Counted from the stretch's first letter, positions 41,539 through 51,774 are shown. The stretch: DNA of 64,000 bases from Corynebacterium aquilae DSM 44791 (GCF_001941445.1 NZ_CP009245.1:395992-459991), one strand, 5' to 3'. A program made the numbers and translations. Notes: a model not told the origin generated them from the sequence alone.

Positions 41539-42777
41539 ATGAGCAATATCTTCGACCTCGCCCACCACACCGACCTGACCTCCGCGTGGTGGATCGCTTT
41601 GGCGGCCATGCTCTCGCCACTGCTGTCGAGCCTGACGCGTAAGAAGGTGCCAGATGTTGTGTGGCTGTTGCTGCTTGGCGTCATCATTGGCCCCAGCGTG
41701 CTGAACTTCGCGGACATCGGCCCCGGCATCGCCTTCGTGCGCGAACTCGGGCTGGGCCTGCTGTTTTTTATCGCCGGCATGGAAATTAACATGGAGCAAC
41801 TGGTGGATAAAGCCGGCAAACACGCCCGCGGCAGCTACCTTCTATGCCTCGCCCTTGGCATTGCGGCCGGGCTTGCCATCTCCCACGGCGACGTGCGCAC
41901 CGCCATCGTGCTCGGCATTGCGAGCACCTCAACGGCGCTAGGCACGCTACTGCCAATCCTGAAAGACAGCGGCAAGCTGGCTACCCCCTTAGGTTCCATG
42001 GCCATGCGGCACGGTGCAATTGGCGAACTCGGGCCCATCATCGCCATGACTTTGCTGTTGTCGGCCCGTGCTGCCTGGCAATCCGCCCTGGTGCTCATTG
42101 GCTTTGTTGTTGCAGCAGCCTTCGTCGTCTACCTGCCCGCACACGTGTTTCGCAACGTGCCCTGGATCAGCAAAGCCCTCATTAGTGGTGTGAACACCAC
42201 CCAACAGACGGGCTTGCGTTTTTCGATGCTGGTGCTGATCTCCCTGATGGCGCTGACCAGCATGCTCAACCTGGACGTCGTCCTGGGCGCCTTCGTGGCA
42301 GGCCTGCTCATCGGCCGGCTCGTTGCCCAAAAACCCGAAACCAAGGAAATCTTCGATAAGAAACTGGAGATCATGGGATTCTCCTTCCTCATCCCGGTCT
42401 TCTTCGTCACCTCCGGGATGGGCATCGACGCCTCCGTCGTCGCGAAGGGATGGGCCAAGGTTGTGCTCGTCGTCCTGCTGATTCTTCTCGTGCGCGGACT
42501 GCCCGTGTGGTGGCGCGAGCGCCGACGCGTGCCAACAACCACCGCCCAGCAGCTATCCCCCGTCGAACAAGTCGCACTCGCCCTGTATGCCGCAGTGGGC
42601 CTGCCCATCATCGTCGCCGTCACCGAGGTCGCAACCGCCAGCGAACTGATCACCGACGACGACGCCTCCTTGCTCGTGGCAGCAGGTGCCGTCACGGTGT
42701 TGCTGTTCCCCATGGTGGCCGACCAACTTTTGCGCCGCAAAAACAACAAGCCCGTATCCGCGGGCAAACCTGCGTAA
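41539..42777 (+). CDS. CPA2-family cation/proton antiporter
   Basis: A 412-residue membrane protein of the Kef-type monovalent cation:proton antiporter family with about 12-13 helices. Diagnostic stretches are VPDVVWLLLLGVIIGPSVLNF, ELGLGLLFFIAGMEINME, GIASTSTALGTLLPIL and VLGAFVAGLLIGRLV with FLIPVFFVTSGMGID. It lacks a TrkA-N regulatory domain at the C-terminus. It should exchange Na+ or K+ for protons. It appears monocistronic. Confidence 0.92.
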   Translation: MSNIFDLAHHTDLTSAWWIALAAMLSPLLSSLTRKKVPDVVWLLLLGVIIGPSVLNFADIGPGIAFVRELGLGLLFFIAGMEINMEQLVDKAGKHARGSYLLCLALGIAAGLAISHGDVRTAIVLGIASTSTALGTLLPILKDSGKLATPLGSMAMRHGAIGELGPIIAMTLLLSARAAWQSALVLIGFVVAAAFVVYLPAHVFRNVPWISKALISGVNTTQQTGLRFSMLVLISLMALTSMLNLDVVLGAFVAGLLIGRLVAQKPETKEIFDKKLEIMGFSFLIPVFFVTSGMGIDASVVAKGWAKVVLVVLLILLVRGLPVWWRERRRVPTTTAQQLSPVEQVALALYAAVGLPIIVAVTEVATASELITDDDASLLVAAGAVTVLLFPMVADQLLRRKNNKPVSAGKPA

Positions 42778-42862
42778 ATATCTCCCCGGCAATTCAGCTG
42801 CGTCGAGTTGGGTGTCCCCGCATCAACCCAAGTGCCCCGTAAAACGGGTGTTTCTGGTTACT

Positions 42863-44140
42863 ATGAACGCCATGACCAGCACCCCACAAACCACTCGCGT
42901 TGCCCGCGCCATCGGCGCCCTGTTCATCGCCACAGCCACCGCCTCGGCCAGCCTAAGCGGTGCCACAGGCATCGCCCAGGCCGATAGCCTGCCCAAGCTT
43001 CCCGCGGTCGCCCCAGGCCAGCACGAGCCGGTTTATCACGAAGGTGCACCCGTGCCGGTACGATTCGGCCCGGACGCATACGTCGGATACATCTCCGACA
43101 TTTCCTCCCACGACTTCGGAATCTACAACGACGTCATCTCCAGCTTCGGTGCGCTGCGCTCCAACGATGCTGTCATGCAGCAAAACCTCGACACCGTCGT
43201 CGCCATCAACAACGCGGCTGCAAACAATCCCGCCGTCATCGCCCGCGCCCAGGCTGACGCCAAAGCCGATCAGGACGGGTTGTTGGACGCCTTTGCTGAT
43301 GCTTTCGGCCAGGATCTCGCACCCCACGTCCACGCCGCCCTCGCCGAGCACCGCCTGCCGAAGACCGAAATGCTGCTCGGTGGTGGCTGGTTCGCCCGCG
43401 CCGGTGGCCTAGCCTCCTCGATGTTCATCGAGAAAGAAATCTATAAAAACGACCGGCCCTTCTTCGTCGCCCCCGAGCGCATCAAGCGCTACGAGATCGA
43501 TGGCCGCCAGCTATACCTCAACTCCAAGTCCTTCCCATCCGGTCACACCAACCAAGCAACCTGGACCACCACCCTGCTAGCCGCGATGCTGCCAGAATTG
43601 GCACCGCAATTCCTGGCGCGCGGCAGCGAAGCCGGCTACAACCGCGTAGTCATGGGTGTGCACTACCCACTCGACGTTATTGGTGGCCGCATGACCGGCA
43701 CCGCCGCTGCCGCCGACCGCTGGAACGACCCCAAGATGCGGGCCAACCTCCAGGCCGCGGCCGAAGAAATCCGCGCCGAACTCGAATGGCGCTGTGGCGA
43801 TACCCTCGCTAACTGTGTCGCCAAGCAGAATGCCGCCGGCAAGGCCTACTCCAAAGATTCGGTAGGGGAGTACACCACCCGCGCCACTTACGGCTTCGCC
43901 CCCATCGGTGCGACCGACGCCCCGATGATCGTGCCCCAAGCAGCCCCCGACCTGCTGCTGGGTGCCTTCCCCCACCTCTCCTACGAGCAGCGGCGCCAAA
44001 TCCTGGCCCAAACCGCCCTGCCCGCCGGGCTGCCCCTGGATGATCAAGGCCCCAAGGGCTCCTGGCAGCGGCTCAACCTCGCCAAGGCAATGACCGCCAA
44101 CATCACCATCGGCATGGATGGCAATGTCACCGTCCATTAA
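42863..44140 (+). CDS. secreted PAP2-family acid phosphatase
   Basis: A 425-residue secreted protein. The signal peptide ends near ASLSGATGIAQA (about residue 40). The phosphatase signature is complete in three parts: KNDRPFF, SFPSGHTNQ and YNRVVMGVHYPLDVIGGR, so it is a class A-type acid phosphatase/PAP2 enzyme with histidine nucleophile chemistry, acting outside the membrane on phosphate esters or lipid phosphates. A second ATG three codons in (42872) is possible. Its end overlaps the cysteine-rich gene. Confidence 0.92.
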   Translation: MNAMTSTPQTTRVARAIGALFIATATASASLSGATGIAQADSLPKLPAVAPGQHEPVYHEGAPVPVRFGPDAYVGYISDISSHDFGIYNDVISSFGALRSNDAVMQQNLDTVVAINNAAANNPAVIARAQADAKADQDGLLDAFADAFGQDLAPHVHAALAEHRLPKTEMLLGGGWFARAGGLASSMFIEKEIYKNDRPFFVAPERIKRYEIDGRQLYLNSKSFPSGHTNQATWTTTLLAAMLPELAPQFLARGSEAGYNRVVMGVHYPLDVIGGRMTGTAAAADRWNDPKMRANLQAAAEEIRAELEWRCGDTLANCVAKQNAAGKAYSKDSVGEYTTRATYGFAPIGATDAPMIVPQAAPDLLLGAFPHLSYEQRRQILAQTALPAGLPLDDQGPKGSWQRLNLAKAMTANITIGMDGNVTVH

Positions 44141-44654
44141 CCCCACCTTGTGGGTTGTGCCCTTCGTCCCAGGCGGGATCGGTACCTGGGGTGAAGACCA
44201 ACTGCCCGGCCCCACCCGAGCCGCACTCACACAACTGAGCGCGGGCCGTGGGGACGCGGCAGATGTCGCAGCCGACCCCGCCCTCCGCGAAGCGGGACTG
44301 GCCCTCTACCACTACGGCCCCCACGGCCGTCTCGAACCCGTCGTCGGCAACCAGGCCCTACTCGATGCGGACACCTTCGCCACGTTCGTGATCCGCGACC
44401 CAGACACCACGAACGCGCAGCCGCCCACCCACACCTGGCCCATCACTCTCCCTACCACGCCCCACCCCGCAGGGGAGGAGCAGCACCTCCACTACAGTGA
44501 CTGCGGCTGCACCACCTGTGCCCCCGCCCCCGGACGGCACCCCGCCGAGTGCACCTGCCCCGCGTGCGAACAAGCCCGAGTGTGCGGCTGGCACCCCGTC
44601 GGCTACGCCTGTGGGGCATGCGAAGACTGGTACCACGGCCTAACCTGGGTGTGA
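44118..44654 (+). CDS. cysteine-rich hypothetical protein
   Basis: A 178-residue protein whose start lies inside the last 23 bases of the PAP2 gene (ATG 44118, or 44124). The N-terminal 110 residues have no cysteines and no signal peptide. The last 60 contain nine cysteines in pairs and triplets (DCGCTTCAP, ECTCPACEQARVCGW, YACGACEDW), which suggests two or three zinc knuckles. No family recognised. Base use is like neighbouring genes and overlap with the upstream gene suggests co-translation, so I consider it real. Confidence 0.6.
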   Translation: MAMSPSINPTLWVVPFVPGGIGTWGEDQLPGPTRAALTQLSAGRGDAADVAADPALREAGLALYHYGPHGRLEPVVGNQALLDADTFATFVIRDPDTTNAQPPTHTWPITLPTTPHPAGEEQHLHYSDCGCTTCAPAPGRHPAECTCPACEQARVCGWHPVGYACGACEDWYHGLTWV

Positions 44655-44968
44655 CCTGCGAAACGCCTGCTTGCGCAGCACATAGTTCTGCTGATAATGT
44701 TGCCCGTCGGACTGTCGCACGGTGACCATACACGGACACCGCGCCGGGTTCACGCGGCTAAAACCGCCACAACCTGCACAAAGCAGCTCCCACTGTTCAT
44801 ATAAGCACCTACTTTGTTGTAGGCCCCTCGCCCACGAGCGTCCGCCGAAATTTTTTTGGAGGCAGCGAGCTCTGCCACTACTGAGTGGTTAGAGCGCCAA
44901 GTGGCCAATGAAATGCGATAACGCAGGGTGAGTAGGAACCGCAACGAGAAAGGCATCAAGGTCGTCTT
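44655..44968. other. leader and promoter region of the rpsH block
   Basis: No gene seen. TTGCGC and GATAAT spaced 16 bases near 44673-44700 could be the promoter. A small hairpin CCTAC-TTTGTT-GTAGG lies at 44808-44823 and a GGAGG sequence at 44860. The long leader may carry ribosomal autoregulation. Confidence 0.4.
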
Positions 44969-45367
44969 ATGACCATGACTGATCCTATTGCCGACATGCT
45001 GTCGCGCGTGCGCAACGCTAACAATGCGTACCACGACTCCGTGTCCATGCCCTCCTCCAAGCTGAAGGCAAACATTGCCGAAATCTTGAAGTCCGAGGGT
45101 TACATCGCTGATTACACCGTTGAGGATGCCAAGGTCGGCAAGACCCTGACCATCACCCTCAAGTACGCTGCTGACCGCACCCGCTCCATCGCAGGTGTTC
45201 GTCGCGTGTCCAAGCCGGGTCTGCGCGTGTACGCCAAGTCCACCAACCTGCCGCAGGTCCTCGGTGGCCTGGGCGTGGCTATCATCTCCACGTCCCAGGG
45301 TCTGCTGACCGACCGCCAGGCTCACGAGAAGGGTGTAGGCGGAGAAGTCCTCGCCTACGTCTGGTAA
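44969..45367 (+). CDS. rpsH: 30S ribosomal protein S8
   Basis: A 132-residue S8 starting [28 protein letters not shown]. The C-terminal signature [27 protein letters not shown] is complete. S8 nucleates the central domain of 16S rRNA. It starts the third ribosomal block, which resumes the spc order after a 13-kb interruption. Confidence 0.98.
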   Translation: MTMTDPIADMLSRVRNANNAYHDSVSMPSSKLKANIAEILKSEGYIADYTVEDAKVGKTLTITLKYAADRTRSIAGVRRVSKPGLRVYAKSTNLPQVLGGLGVAIISTSQGLLTDRQAHEKGVGGEVLAYVW

Positions 45368-45384
45368 GGGAGGTTTGAAAAGAT

Positions 45385-45921
45385 ATGTCGCGTATCGGTA
45401 AGAACCCCGTCGTCATCCCCTCCGGTGTGGAGGTCAAGCTTGACGGCCAGCACGTCGACGTCAAGGGCCCGAAGGGCACCCTGAACGTTGATATCCCCGC
45501 CCCGATCACCGTCGCTGTTGAGGGTAACGAGATCATCGTTTCCCGCCCCGACGATGCTCGCAAGAACCGTGCCCTGCACGGTCTGTCCCGCTCTCTGATC
45601 AACAACATGGTTGTTGGTGTCACCGAGGGCTACACCATCAAGATGGAAATCTTCGGTGTTGGTTACCGTGTCCAGCAGAAGGGCTCCAACCTGGAGTTCT
45701 CCCTGGGCTACAGCCACCCCATCCTCATCGAGGCGCCGGAAGGCATCACCTTCGCTGTGGATGGCACCACCAAACTGTCCATCACGGGTATCGACAAGCA
45801 GAAGGTCGGCCAGATCGCAGCTATCATCCGTCGTTTGCGCAAGGATGATCCTTACAAGGGTAAGGGCATCCGCTACGAGGGTGAGCAGATCCGCCGCAAG
45901 GTCGGAAAGACGGGTAAGTAA
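45385..45921 (+). CDS. rplF: 50S ribosomal protein L6
   Basis: A 178-residue L6 with two similar alpha/beta domains. Conserved blocks are [16 protein letters not shown] at the start and the signature [23 protein letters not shown] at the end, close to the factor-binding centre of the ribosome. A GGGAGG site precedes the ATG. The stop TAA shares its last base with the rplR start. Confidence 0.98.
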   Translation: MSRIGKNPVVIPSGVEVKLDGQHVDVKGPKGTLNVDIPAPITVAVEGNEIIVSRPDDARKNRALHGLSRSLINNMVVGVTEGYTIKMEIFGVGYRVQQKGSNLEFSLGYSHPILIEAPEGITFAVDGTTKLSITGIDKQKVGQIAAIIRRLRKDDPYKGKGIRYEGEQIRRKVGKTGK

Positions 45922-46319
45922 TGAGCAACGAAGCAAACAAGCGCCTCCCCATCGGCAAGGATATTTCCACCCGCCGTCGTGTGGCACGTGCCCGCCGCCA
46001 CTTCCGCATCCGCAAGAGCATGCGCGGCACCGCCGAGACCCCGCGTCTCGTCGTGCACCGCACCTCCCGCCACATGCACGTCCAGGTCATCGACGACCTG
46101 AAGGGCCACACTCTGGCCGCAGCCTCCACCATCGAGGCCGACGTGCGCGCACTTGAGGGCGACAAGAAGGCCAAGGCAGCCAAGGTCGGTCAGCTGATTG
46201 CTGAGCGCGCCAAGGCAGCCGGCATCGAAACGATCGTCTTCGACCGCGCTGGCTACAAGTACCACGGCCGCGTCGCCGCTATGGCTGACGCTGCCCGCGA
46301 AGGTGGTCTGAAGTTCTAA
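45921..46319 (+). CDS. rplR: 50S ribosomal protein L18
   Basis: A 132-residue 5S rRNA-binding L18. Basic start ([19 protein letters not shown]), the core [18 protein letters not shown] and the ending [22 protein letters not shown] are all present. Overlaps rplF by one base. Confidence 0.98.
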   Translation: MSNEANKRLPIGKDISTRRRVARARRHFRIRKSMRGTAETPRLVVHRTSRHMHVQVIDDLKGHTLAAASTIEADVRALEGDKKAKAAKVGQLIAERAKAAGIETIVFDRAGYKYHGRVAAMADAAREGGLKF

Positions 46320-46359
46320 TGATCACCGCAGCCAAGAAAAACAACGGAAGGATCGCGTA

Positions 46360-46989
46360 ATGCCGGGACGTGAACGGCGTGACGGCGGACGCACCGCCGA
46401 CAACAACAAGGACAACCGCAACGAGCGCCGCGGCCGTGGCCGCGACGATCGTCGCAACCAGCAGCAGGACGAGCGCTCGCAGTACATCGAGCGCGTCGTG
46501 ACCATCAACCGCGTTTCCAAGGTGGTCAAGGGTGGCCGTCGCTTCAGCTTCACCGCCCTGGTCATCGTCGGTGACGGCGAAGGCATGGTCGGCATCGGCT
46601 ACGGCAAGGCCAAGGAAGTTCCCGCGGCCATCCAGAAGGGTGCAGAAGAGGCTCGCAAGAACTTCTTCCGCGTCCCGATGGTTGCCGGCACCATCACCCA
46701 CCCTGTTCAGGGTGAGGCAGCCGCTGGCATCGTGATGATGCGCCCGGCAGCCCCCGGTACCGGTGTTATCGCCGGTGGTGCAGCTCGCCCCGTGCTCGAG
46801 TGTGCTGGTATCCAGGACATTCTGTGCAAGTCGCTGGGCTCCGACAACGCTATCAACGTCGTCCACGCCACCGTGGACGGCCTGAAGCAGCTGCAGCGCC
46901 CCGAAGAGGTTGCCGCTCGCCGCGGCAAGACCCTCGAAGAGGTCGCTCCGGCACGTATGCTGCGCGCACGCGCAGGTCAGGAGGCTTAA
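46360..46989 (+). CDS. rpsE: 30S ribosomal protein S5
   Basis: A 209-residue S5. Residues 1-42 are an arginine/aspartate-rich extension ([20 protein letters not shown]) as in other actinobacteria. The dsRBD-like core follows ([32 protein letters not shown]) and then the C-terminal domain to residue 209. S5 lines the mRNA channel; mutations here give spectinomycin resistance. The gap of 40 bases after rplR contains a GGAAGGA site. Confidence 0.98.
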   Translation: MPGRERRDGGRTADNNKDNRNERRGRGRDDRRNQQQDERSQYIERVVTINRVSKVVKGGRRFSFTALVIVGDGEGMVGIGYGKAKEVPAAIQKGAEEARKNFFRVPMVAGTITHPVQGEAAAGIVMMRPAAPGTGVIAGGAARPVLECAGIQDILCKSLGSDNAINVVHATVDGLKQLQRPEEVAARRGKTLEEVAPARMLRARAGQEA

Positions 46990-46994
46990 TCACC

Positions 46995-47180
46995 ATGGCC
47001 CTGAAGATCACTCAGCTCAAGGGCACCGTTGGTGCTAAGCAGAACCAGAAGGACTCGCTGCGCAGCCTCGGCCTCAAGCGCATTCGCCACTCCGTGGTCC
47101 GCCCCGATACCCCTGAGGTTCGTGGCATGATCAACGTGGTGCGCCACATGGTCGTCGTCGAAGAAGTAGCGGGGGAGTAG
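46995..47180 (+). CDS. rpmD: 50S ribosomal protein L30
   Basis: A 61-residue L30 ([39 protein letters not shown]). The ATG at 46995 is right by homology and is preceded by AGGAGG overlapping the rpsE stop region. A small 50S surface protein between rpsE and rplO. Confidence 0.97.
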   Translation: MALKITQLKGTVGAKQNQKDSLRSLGLKRIRHSVVRPDTPEVRGMINVVRHMVVVEEVAGE

Positions 47181-47187
47181 GTAAAAC

Positions 47188-47637
47188 ATGAGCGAACCCA
47201 TCAAGCTTCATGATCTGCGCCCGGCACCGGGCGCAAACAAGGCCAAGACCCGCGTAGGCCGCGGTGAGGCATCCAAGGGTAAGACCGCCGGTCGCGGTAC
47301 CAAGGGCACCAAGGCTCGCAAGCAGGTTTCCGCTGCTTTCGAGGGTGGCCAGATGCCGCTGCACATGCGTCTTCCGAAGCTCAAGGGCTTCAAGAACCCC
47401 GCCAAGGTCTACTACCAGGTCGTCAACGTTGCCGACCTGAACAAGGCCTTCCCCAACGGTGGCGACGTCACCGTTGCCGACCTCGTTGCTGCCGGCCTGG
47501 TTCGCAAGAACCAGCCCGTCAAGGTGCTCGGCACCGGCGAAATCAGCGTCAAGGTCAACGTAACTGCCGAAAAATTCTCCAACTCTGCGAAGGAGAAGAT
47601 TGAGGCAGCAGGTGGCTCCATTAACGCCACCAAGTAA
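47188..47637 (+). CDS. rplO: 50S ribosomal protein L15
   Basis: A 149-residue L15, a late-assembly 50S protein. Start [33 protein letters not shown] (split here by the glycine-rich loop) and [17 protein letters not shown] are typical. In most bacteria secY follows; here a strong terminator and two secreted-protein genes intervene. Confidence 0.98.
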   Translation: MSEPIKLHDLRPAPGANKAKTRVGRGEASKGKTAGRGTKGTKARKQVSAAFEGGQMPLHMRLPKLKGFKNPAKVYYQVVNVADLNKAFPNGGDVTVADLVAAGLVRKNQPVKVLGTGEISVKVNVTAEKFSNSAKEKIEAAGGSINATK

Positions 47638-47681
47638 TCGTTTTTCACCCGCTCGGGTGGAGTAACGATTAACACATGAGT

Positions 47682-47725
47682 AAACCGGATTATTTCCATC
47701 ACTTGGAAATAATCCGGTTTTTTCT
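47682..47725 (+). terminator. intrinsic terminator after rplO
   Basis: A 17-bp perfect stem (47682-47698 with 47704-47720), five-base loop, then TTTTTCTC. A smaller hairpin CACCCGCTCGGGTG lies just before it. Confidence 0.95.
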
Positions 47726-47825
47726 CTTGAAATCCCTTTCAAACACCCCTACCGTGGCTGGCACACGTTGTTCCAAGTCCGAACCCGAACAACGTTAACC
47801 CCCAGATTCAGAAAGGGCCGATCCA

Positions 47826-48236
47826 ATGACTCCTTCGAAGATCTCCCGTAAGTTTGCTGCTACCTTCGCCGCCGGCGGAATGGTAGTGGCAGCACTCGCA
47901 ACTGCTCCTGTCGCTCACGCTGGCGATGACTTCAGCTCCAACCTCAAGAACTTCCAATCCAGCGAGGGCACGAGCAGCACCACTGACAACAGTGACCTCA
48001 ACCGCCGTGAGAAGACCGTCCTCAAGTACGGTGTGACCACCCAGGAGCAAATCGACAAGTGCAAGGCTGAGTGGGCCGACAAGGTTCTGCCCGCCATCGA
48101 CCGCGGCTACGACTTCCCGTGCCCGACCTCCCCGATCTCCCAGGAAGAATACGATGCCGCCAAGGCTAAGGCTGGCAACGGGGTCACCGGCTCCATCGAA
48201 GGTGTCCTGGGCATCTTCAAGGGCTTCTCCTCCTAA
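47826..48236 (+). CDS. small secreted protein, function unknown
   Basis: A 136-residue protein with a clear signal peptide cleaved after APVAHA (residue 32). The mature part is polar, with a Ser/Thr-rich start and two cysteines (DKCKAEW and DFPCPTS) that could form one disulfide. The ending GVTGSIEGVLGIFKGFSS is amphipathic. No family recognised. An AGAAAGG site precedes the ATG and a strong terminator follows, so it is monocistronic. Confidence 0.8.
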   Translation: MTPSKISRKFAATFAAGGMVVAALATAPVAHAGDDFSSNLKNFQSSEGTSSTTDNSDLNRREKTVLKYGVTTQEQIDKCKAEWADKVLPAIDRGYDFPCPTSPISQEEYDAAKAKAGNGVTGSIEGVLGIFKGFSS

Positions 48237-48277
48237 GGCCCTTTCGCGCACCTCCTGTTTTCGATGACATGTGTCCG

Positions 48278-48329
48278 CCGGTGGCGGGCCCCACGCACCC
48301 AAAGCGTGTGGGCCCGCCACCGGTTTTTT
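48278..48329 (+). terminator. intrinsic terminator of the secreted-protein gene
   Basis: Long stem CCGGTGGCGGGCCC with its complement across 48278-48323 (one bulge), then TTTTTT. Confidence 0.92.
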
Positions 48330-48668
48330 AAGGTATTTGGCGTCGCTTTGATGACGCTCAAAGGGGCGGGCAGTTGGCTGCGCCCGCGCGTTTGGACCGT
48401 TGTGGTCAAACAATTTTTGACCAAACTTGAACGCCGTCTATTACATCCTTTCGGCTTCTTGCGTGGTATCTCGCTGTGTGGCTGGCAGTGAAAAATTCTT
48501 CCGTGGGGGATGAAAAGTCCTGGTGCTAAGGCTATGTGTCGAGTGGCTTAGGCAGATCTAAAGGTAATATCATAGCTATAGCGTGGTTAGGTGACCTGCA
48601 CATTTCGCCTTTACTAACTATCTAAATTAGGTTTAGCTTGCTGTAGTTTTCCTGCTACGGTCGAGCCT
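48330..48668. other. upstream region of the lipocalin gene
   Basis: No gene seen in these 339 bases. It becomes AT-rich toward the 3' end and contains the iron-box-like element at 48627 and probably the lipocalin promoter. Confidence 0.4.
48627..48645 (+). promoter_or_regulatory. DtxR-like iron box
   Basis: TTAGGTTTAGCTTGCTGTA matches 13 of 19 positions of the DtxR consensus, including the whole first TTAGGTT half. It lies 24 bases before the lipocalin ATG, where bound regulator would block transcription. The second half is weak. Confidence 0.4.
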
Positions 48669-49334
48669 ATGAAAATTTCACGCATCGCCGCCACCCTTGC
48701 AGTGGCCACCTCTGTCCTCGTCGGCTCCGCAGCCCCCGCCCTCGCGGCTGATCGGGGCTTCACTGGAATTCCGACCCCCGCAACCGACCTGTCTTCCACT
48801 ATGAACTTCGGTTCCAGCGCGCCGGAATCCCTCGAGCAGCCCACCGTTGCATCCCTCGAGGAGCTCAAGGGCACCTGGTACCAGGTGGCGACGATCCCCA
48901 CTCCGTTCAACCTCCAGTGCGCTAAGAACACCACCGCCACCTACGAGGTGCTGGCCGAGGATATGATTAGCGTCCGCAACGCCTGCACCGATTGGTTCGG
49001 CAACGACTCCGTCATTAATGGACGTGCAAAGCTCACTGGCGCAGAGAAGAACAACGAACTGCGTGTCGCCTTCAATGACATCCCCTTCCAGAACATTGAT
49101 GGCCCCACCAACTATCAGATCCGCTACCGCAGCGATGATGGCAACCTCATGATCGTCGGTTCTCCGAATGGTCTCAGCGGTTTCGTGCTTTCCCGCACTG
49201 CCGATGTCAGCGATGAAACCCTTCGCGACGTCGTTCGTCCCGCCATCCAGAATGCAGGATGGAATCCGTGGGTATTCCTCACCAGCCCGCAGGATGGCGG
49301 CGTGCAGGGCGTGCGCAGCCTGGGCACCGTCTAA
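48669..49334 (+). CDS. secreted lipocalin-family protein
   Basis: A 221-residue secreted protein; the signal peptide ends at APALA (about residue 26). After a linker of about 35 residues comes a Blc-type lipocalin barrel: LKGTWYQVATIPTPFNLQC (first strand with the GxW motif), ATYEVLAEDMISVRNACTD, and YQIRYRSDDGNLMIVGSP with GFVLSRT near the end. Cys79-type and following cysteines may form a disulfide. Lipocalins carry small hydrophobic ligands. A DtxR-like box upstream hints at iron control, so a haem or siderophore ligand is conceivable. Confidence 0.88.
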   Translation: MKISRIAATLAVATSVLVGSAAPALAADRGFTGIPTPATDLSSTMNFGSSAPESLEQPTVASLEELKGTWYQVATIPTPFNLQCAKNTTATYEVLAEDMISVRNACTDWFGNDSVINGRAKLTGAEKNNELRVAFNDIPFQNIDGPTNYQIRYRSDDGNLMIVGSPNGLSGFVLSRTADVSDETLRDVVRPAIQNAGWNPWVFLTSPQDGGVQGVRSLGTV

Positions 49335-49897
49335 AAATTTCTAGGTTTCCTATATTTACTGTAGGAACCCACGCGGTGATTCGATTTCCCGATGGGGGAT
49401 CGGGTCGCCGTTTTTTTCGCGTACTGAACCATGCTGAAGGCTCCGCTTATATGTCCGTCTCGACGCGACGGTAATCAGTGAGCGAGGGGGTGACGGGCGT
49501 TTGGCAAGGGTATGGGCGCGCTAAAGAGGAAAGGATCCGTGTTGGACATCGGCGTTGGTGAGCGCGAGTACTGCTGTTGATCGGCTCGCCAACCCTTCGG
49601 AAGTGCCAAGCGAACTGGATCTTTGCATCCACCGAATGTCTGGCCGATCGGTACGCCAGGTCGCTGCCCTTAGCCCCGCTGTCGAAGCGCTCAGTTTGGA
49701 GCTTTCGATGTTGTTGCTGCCGAGAGCGCTCGGTTGTATACCACTGCAATGTGGTCTCGTGTAGCTAATCTGTCGACGCCCTGGTAAGTTTGAAACGTTG
49801 TAATGACAGGCCACCCATGTCTCTATAGGGTTGGCTGCCCACCATTTCCACCCCAAGTTTTCCTTCAGGCGGCGAACTTGGGGACGCAGGAGGATAT
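49335..49897. other. 560-base gap upstream of secY
   Basis: I see no convincing gene on either strand. A weak hairpin (GGTTTCCTA with TAGGAACC, near 49343-49370) may terminate the lipocalin transcript. The rest must hold the secY promoter and leader. Short open frames have no ribosome binding site or natural amino-acid usage. Confidence 0.4.
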
Positions 49898-51223
49898 GTG
49901 TCCGCCCTAGTCTCCGTCTTAAAAGACGCGGATCTTCGAAAAAAGATCCTTTTCACGATCGCCATGATCGTGTTGTACCGCATCGGTACCCAGATCCCGA
50001 CCCCCGGTGTTGATTACAAGACCGTCATGGATGCGCTGAAGAACGCAACCGCCGACGGCTCCAACATCTACTCGATGGTCAACCTCTTCTCCGGCGGTGC
50101 TTTGCTGCAGCTGAGTATCTTCGCGATCGGCATCATGCCGTACATTACCGCGTCGATTATTGTGCAGCTGCTCACCGTCGTCATTCCTCGCTTCGAGGAA
50201 TTGAAGAAGGAGGGACAATCCGGCCAGGCCAAGATGATGCAGTACACCCGTTACCTCACGATTGCCCTGGCGCTGTTGCAGTCCTCCGGCATCGTGGCGC
50301 TTGCTGACCGTGGTCAGCTGCTGGGCAACGGGGTGTCTGTCCTCAAGCAGGATCGCACCATCTTTGACCTGATCATCATCGTGCTGACGATGACCGCAGG
50401 TGCTGTGCTGGTGATGTGGATCGGTGAGCTCATCACCGAACGTGGCATCGGTAACGGTATGTCGTTGCTGATCTTCGCTGGTATTGCCACCCGTATGCCC
50501 GCACAGGGCGCACAGGTCTACCAGTCCTCCGGCCCGGTGGTCTTTGCCGCAGTTGTCGCTGCAGTGCTGCTGCTGGTCATCGGTGTGGTCTTCATTGAGC
50601 AGGGCCAGCGCCGCATCCCCGTCCAGTACGCCAAGCGCATGGTCGGCCGTCGCCAGTACGGTGGCACTTCCACCTACCTGCCGCTGAAGGTCAACCAGGG
50701 TGGCGTGATCCCCGTGATCTTCGCGTCCTCCCTCATCTACGTTCCGGTGCTGATCACCCAGATCATCAACTCCGGTTCTCACCAGATGGGCGACAACTGG
50801 TGGCAGCGCAACGTCATCCAGTACCTGCAGGCTCCGTCCAGCTGGCAGTACATCGTGCTGTACTTCGCGCTAATTATCTTCTTCTCCTACTTTTATGTCT
50901 CGGTTCAGTACGATCCGGCCGAGCAAGCCGATAACATGAAGAAGTACGGTGGCTTCATCCCCGGCATTCGCCCGGGTCGCCCCACCGCCCAGTACCTGGG
51001 CTACGTCATGAATCGACTGCTGTTTGTTGGTGCCCTTTACCTCGGCATCATCGCTGTTTTGCCGAACATCATGATGGACTTCGGTATCTCTGGCGCGGGC
51101 GGCGGCACGCTGCGAGCCTTCGGTGGTACCGCCATCCTGATTCTGGTGTCCGTGGCTTTGACTACGGTCAAGCAGATTGAAAGCCAGCTTCTGCAAAGCA
51201 ACTACGAAGGGTTCCTCAAATGA
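49898..51223 (+). CDS. secY: protein translocase subunit SecY
   Basis: A 441-residue, ten-helix channel of the Sec translocon. The start is GTG with a GGAGG site seven bases upstream. Typical segments are [25 protein letters not shown] (helix 1), [30 protein letters not shown] (plug and helix 2), [14 protein letters not shown] and the cytosolic loop [13 protein letters not shown] that binds SecA and ribosomes. It overlaps adk by four bases, an arrangement conserved across actinobacteria. Confidence 0.98.
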   Translation: MSALVSVLKDADLRKKILFTIAMIVLYRIGTQIPTPGVDYKTVMDALKNATADGSNIYSMVNLFSGGALLQLSIFAIGIMPYITASIIVQLLTVVIPRFEELKKEGQSGQAKMMQYTRYLTIALALLQSSGIVALADRGQLLGNGVSVLKQDRTIFDLIIIVLTMTAGAVLVMWIGELITERGIGNGMSLLIFAGIATRMPAQGAQVYQSSGPVVFAAVVAAVLLLVIGVVFIEQGQRRIPVQYAKRMVGRRQYGGTSTYLPLKVNQGGVIPVIFASSLIYVPVLITQIINSGSHQMGDNWWQRNVIQYLQAPSSWQYIVLYFALIIFFSYFYVSVQYDPAEQADNMKKYGGFIPGIRPGRPTAQYLGYVMNRLLFVGALYLGIIAVLPNIMMDFGISGAGGGTLRAFGGTAILILVSVALTTVKQIESQLLQSNYEGFLK

Positions 51224-51774
51224 GACTCGTCCTCCTTGGTCCTCCCGGTGCCGGCAAGGGCACCCAGGCCGCTATCCTCTCCGAGAAGCTCGGTGTTCCG
51301 CACATTTCCACCGGCGACCTGTTCCGCGCCAACATTGGCGAAGGAACCCCGCTCGGTGTGGAGGCTAAGCAGTACATCGATGCCGGCAAACTCGTCCCCA
51401 CCGACGTCACCGCCCGCATGGTCGAGTCCCGCCTTAATGAGGACGACGCGAAAAACGGTTTCCTCCTAGATGGTTTCCCCCGCACCGTCGAGCAAGCCGA
51501 CCTGCTCGAGGGGATCCTGGCCAAGCAGAACGCTACCCTCGACGGCGTGGTTGAGTTCCGCGTCGCCGAAGACGTCGTCGTTGAGCGCATGCTGGCCCGT
51601 GGCCGTGCGGACGACAACGAGGACACCATCCGCACCCGCCTGCACGTCTACCGCGATGAGACCGCACCGTTGATTGATCACTACGGTGACGCCATCATCA
51701 CCATCGAGGCTGAGGGCAGCGTTGAAGACATCAACGCCCGCACCATGGCAGCCCTCGAGGCACTCGCTAAGTAG
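51220..51774 (+). CDS. adk: adenylate kinase
   Basis: A 184-residue adenylate kinase converting AMP + ATP to two ADP. P-loop GPPGAGKGT (residues 7-15), AMP-binding [12 protein letters not shown] and [10 protein letters not shown], and the shortened LID ([16 protein letters not shown]). At this length it is the short form without the zinc-type or extended LID. It overlaps the secY stop. Confidence 0.97.
   Translation: MRLVLLGPPGAGKGTQAAILSEKLGVPHISTGDLFRANIGEGTPLGVEAKQYIDAGKLVPTDVTARMVESRLNEDDAKNGFLLDGFPRTVEQADLLEGILAKQNATLDGVVEFRVAEDVVVERMLARGRADDNEDTIRTRLHVYRDETAPLIDHYGDAIITIEAEGSVEDINARTMAALEALAK

Noticed and set aside
49447-49764. Short open frames on both strands upstream of secY
   Set aside because: No ribosome binding sites, unnatural composition, and the region must hold the secY promoter.
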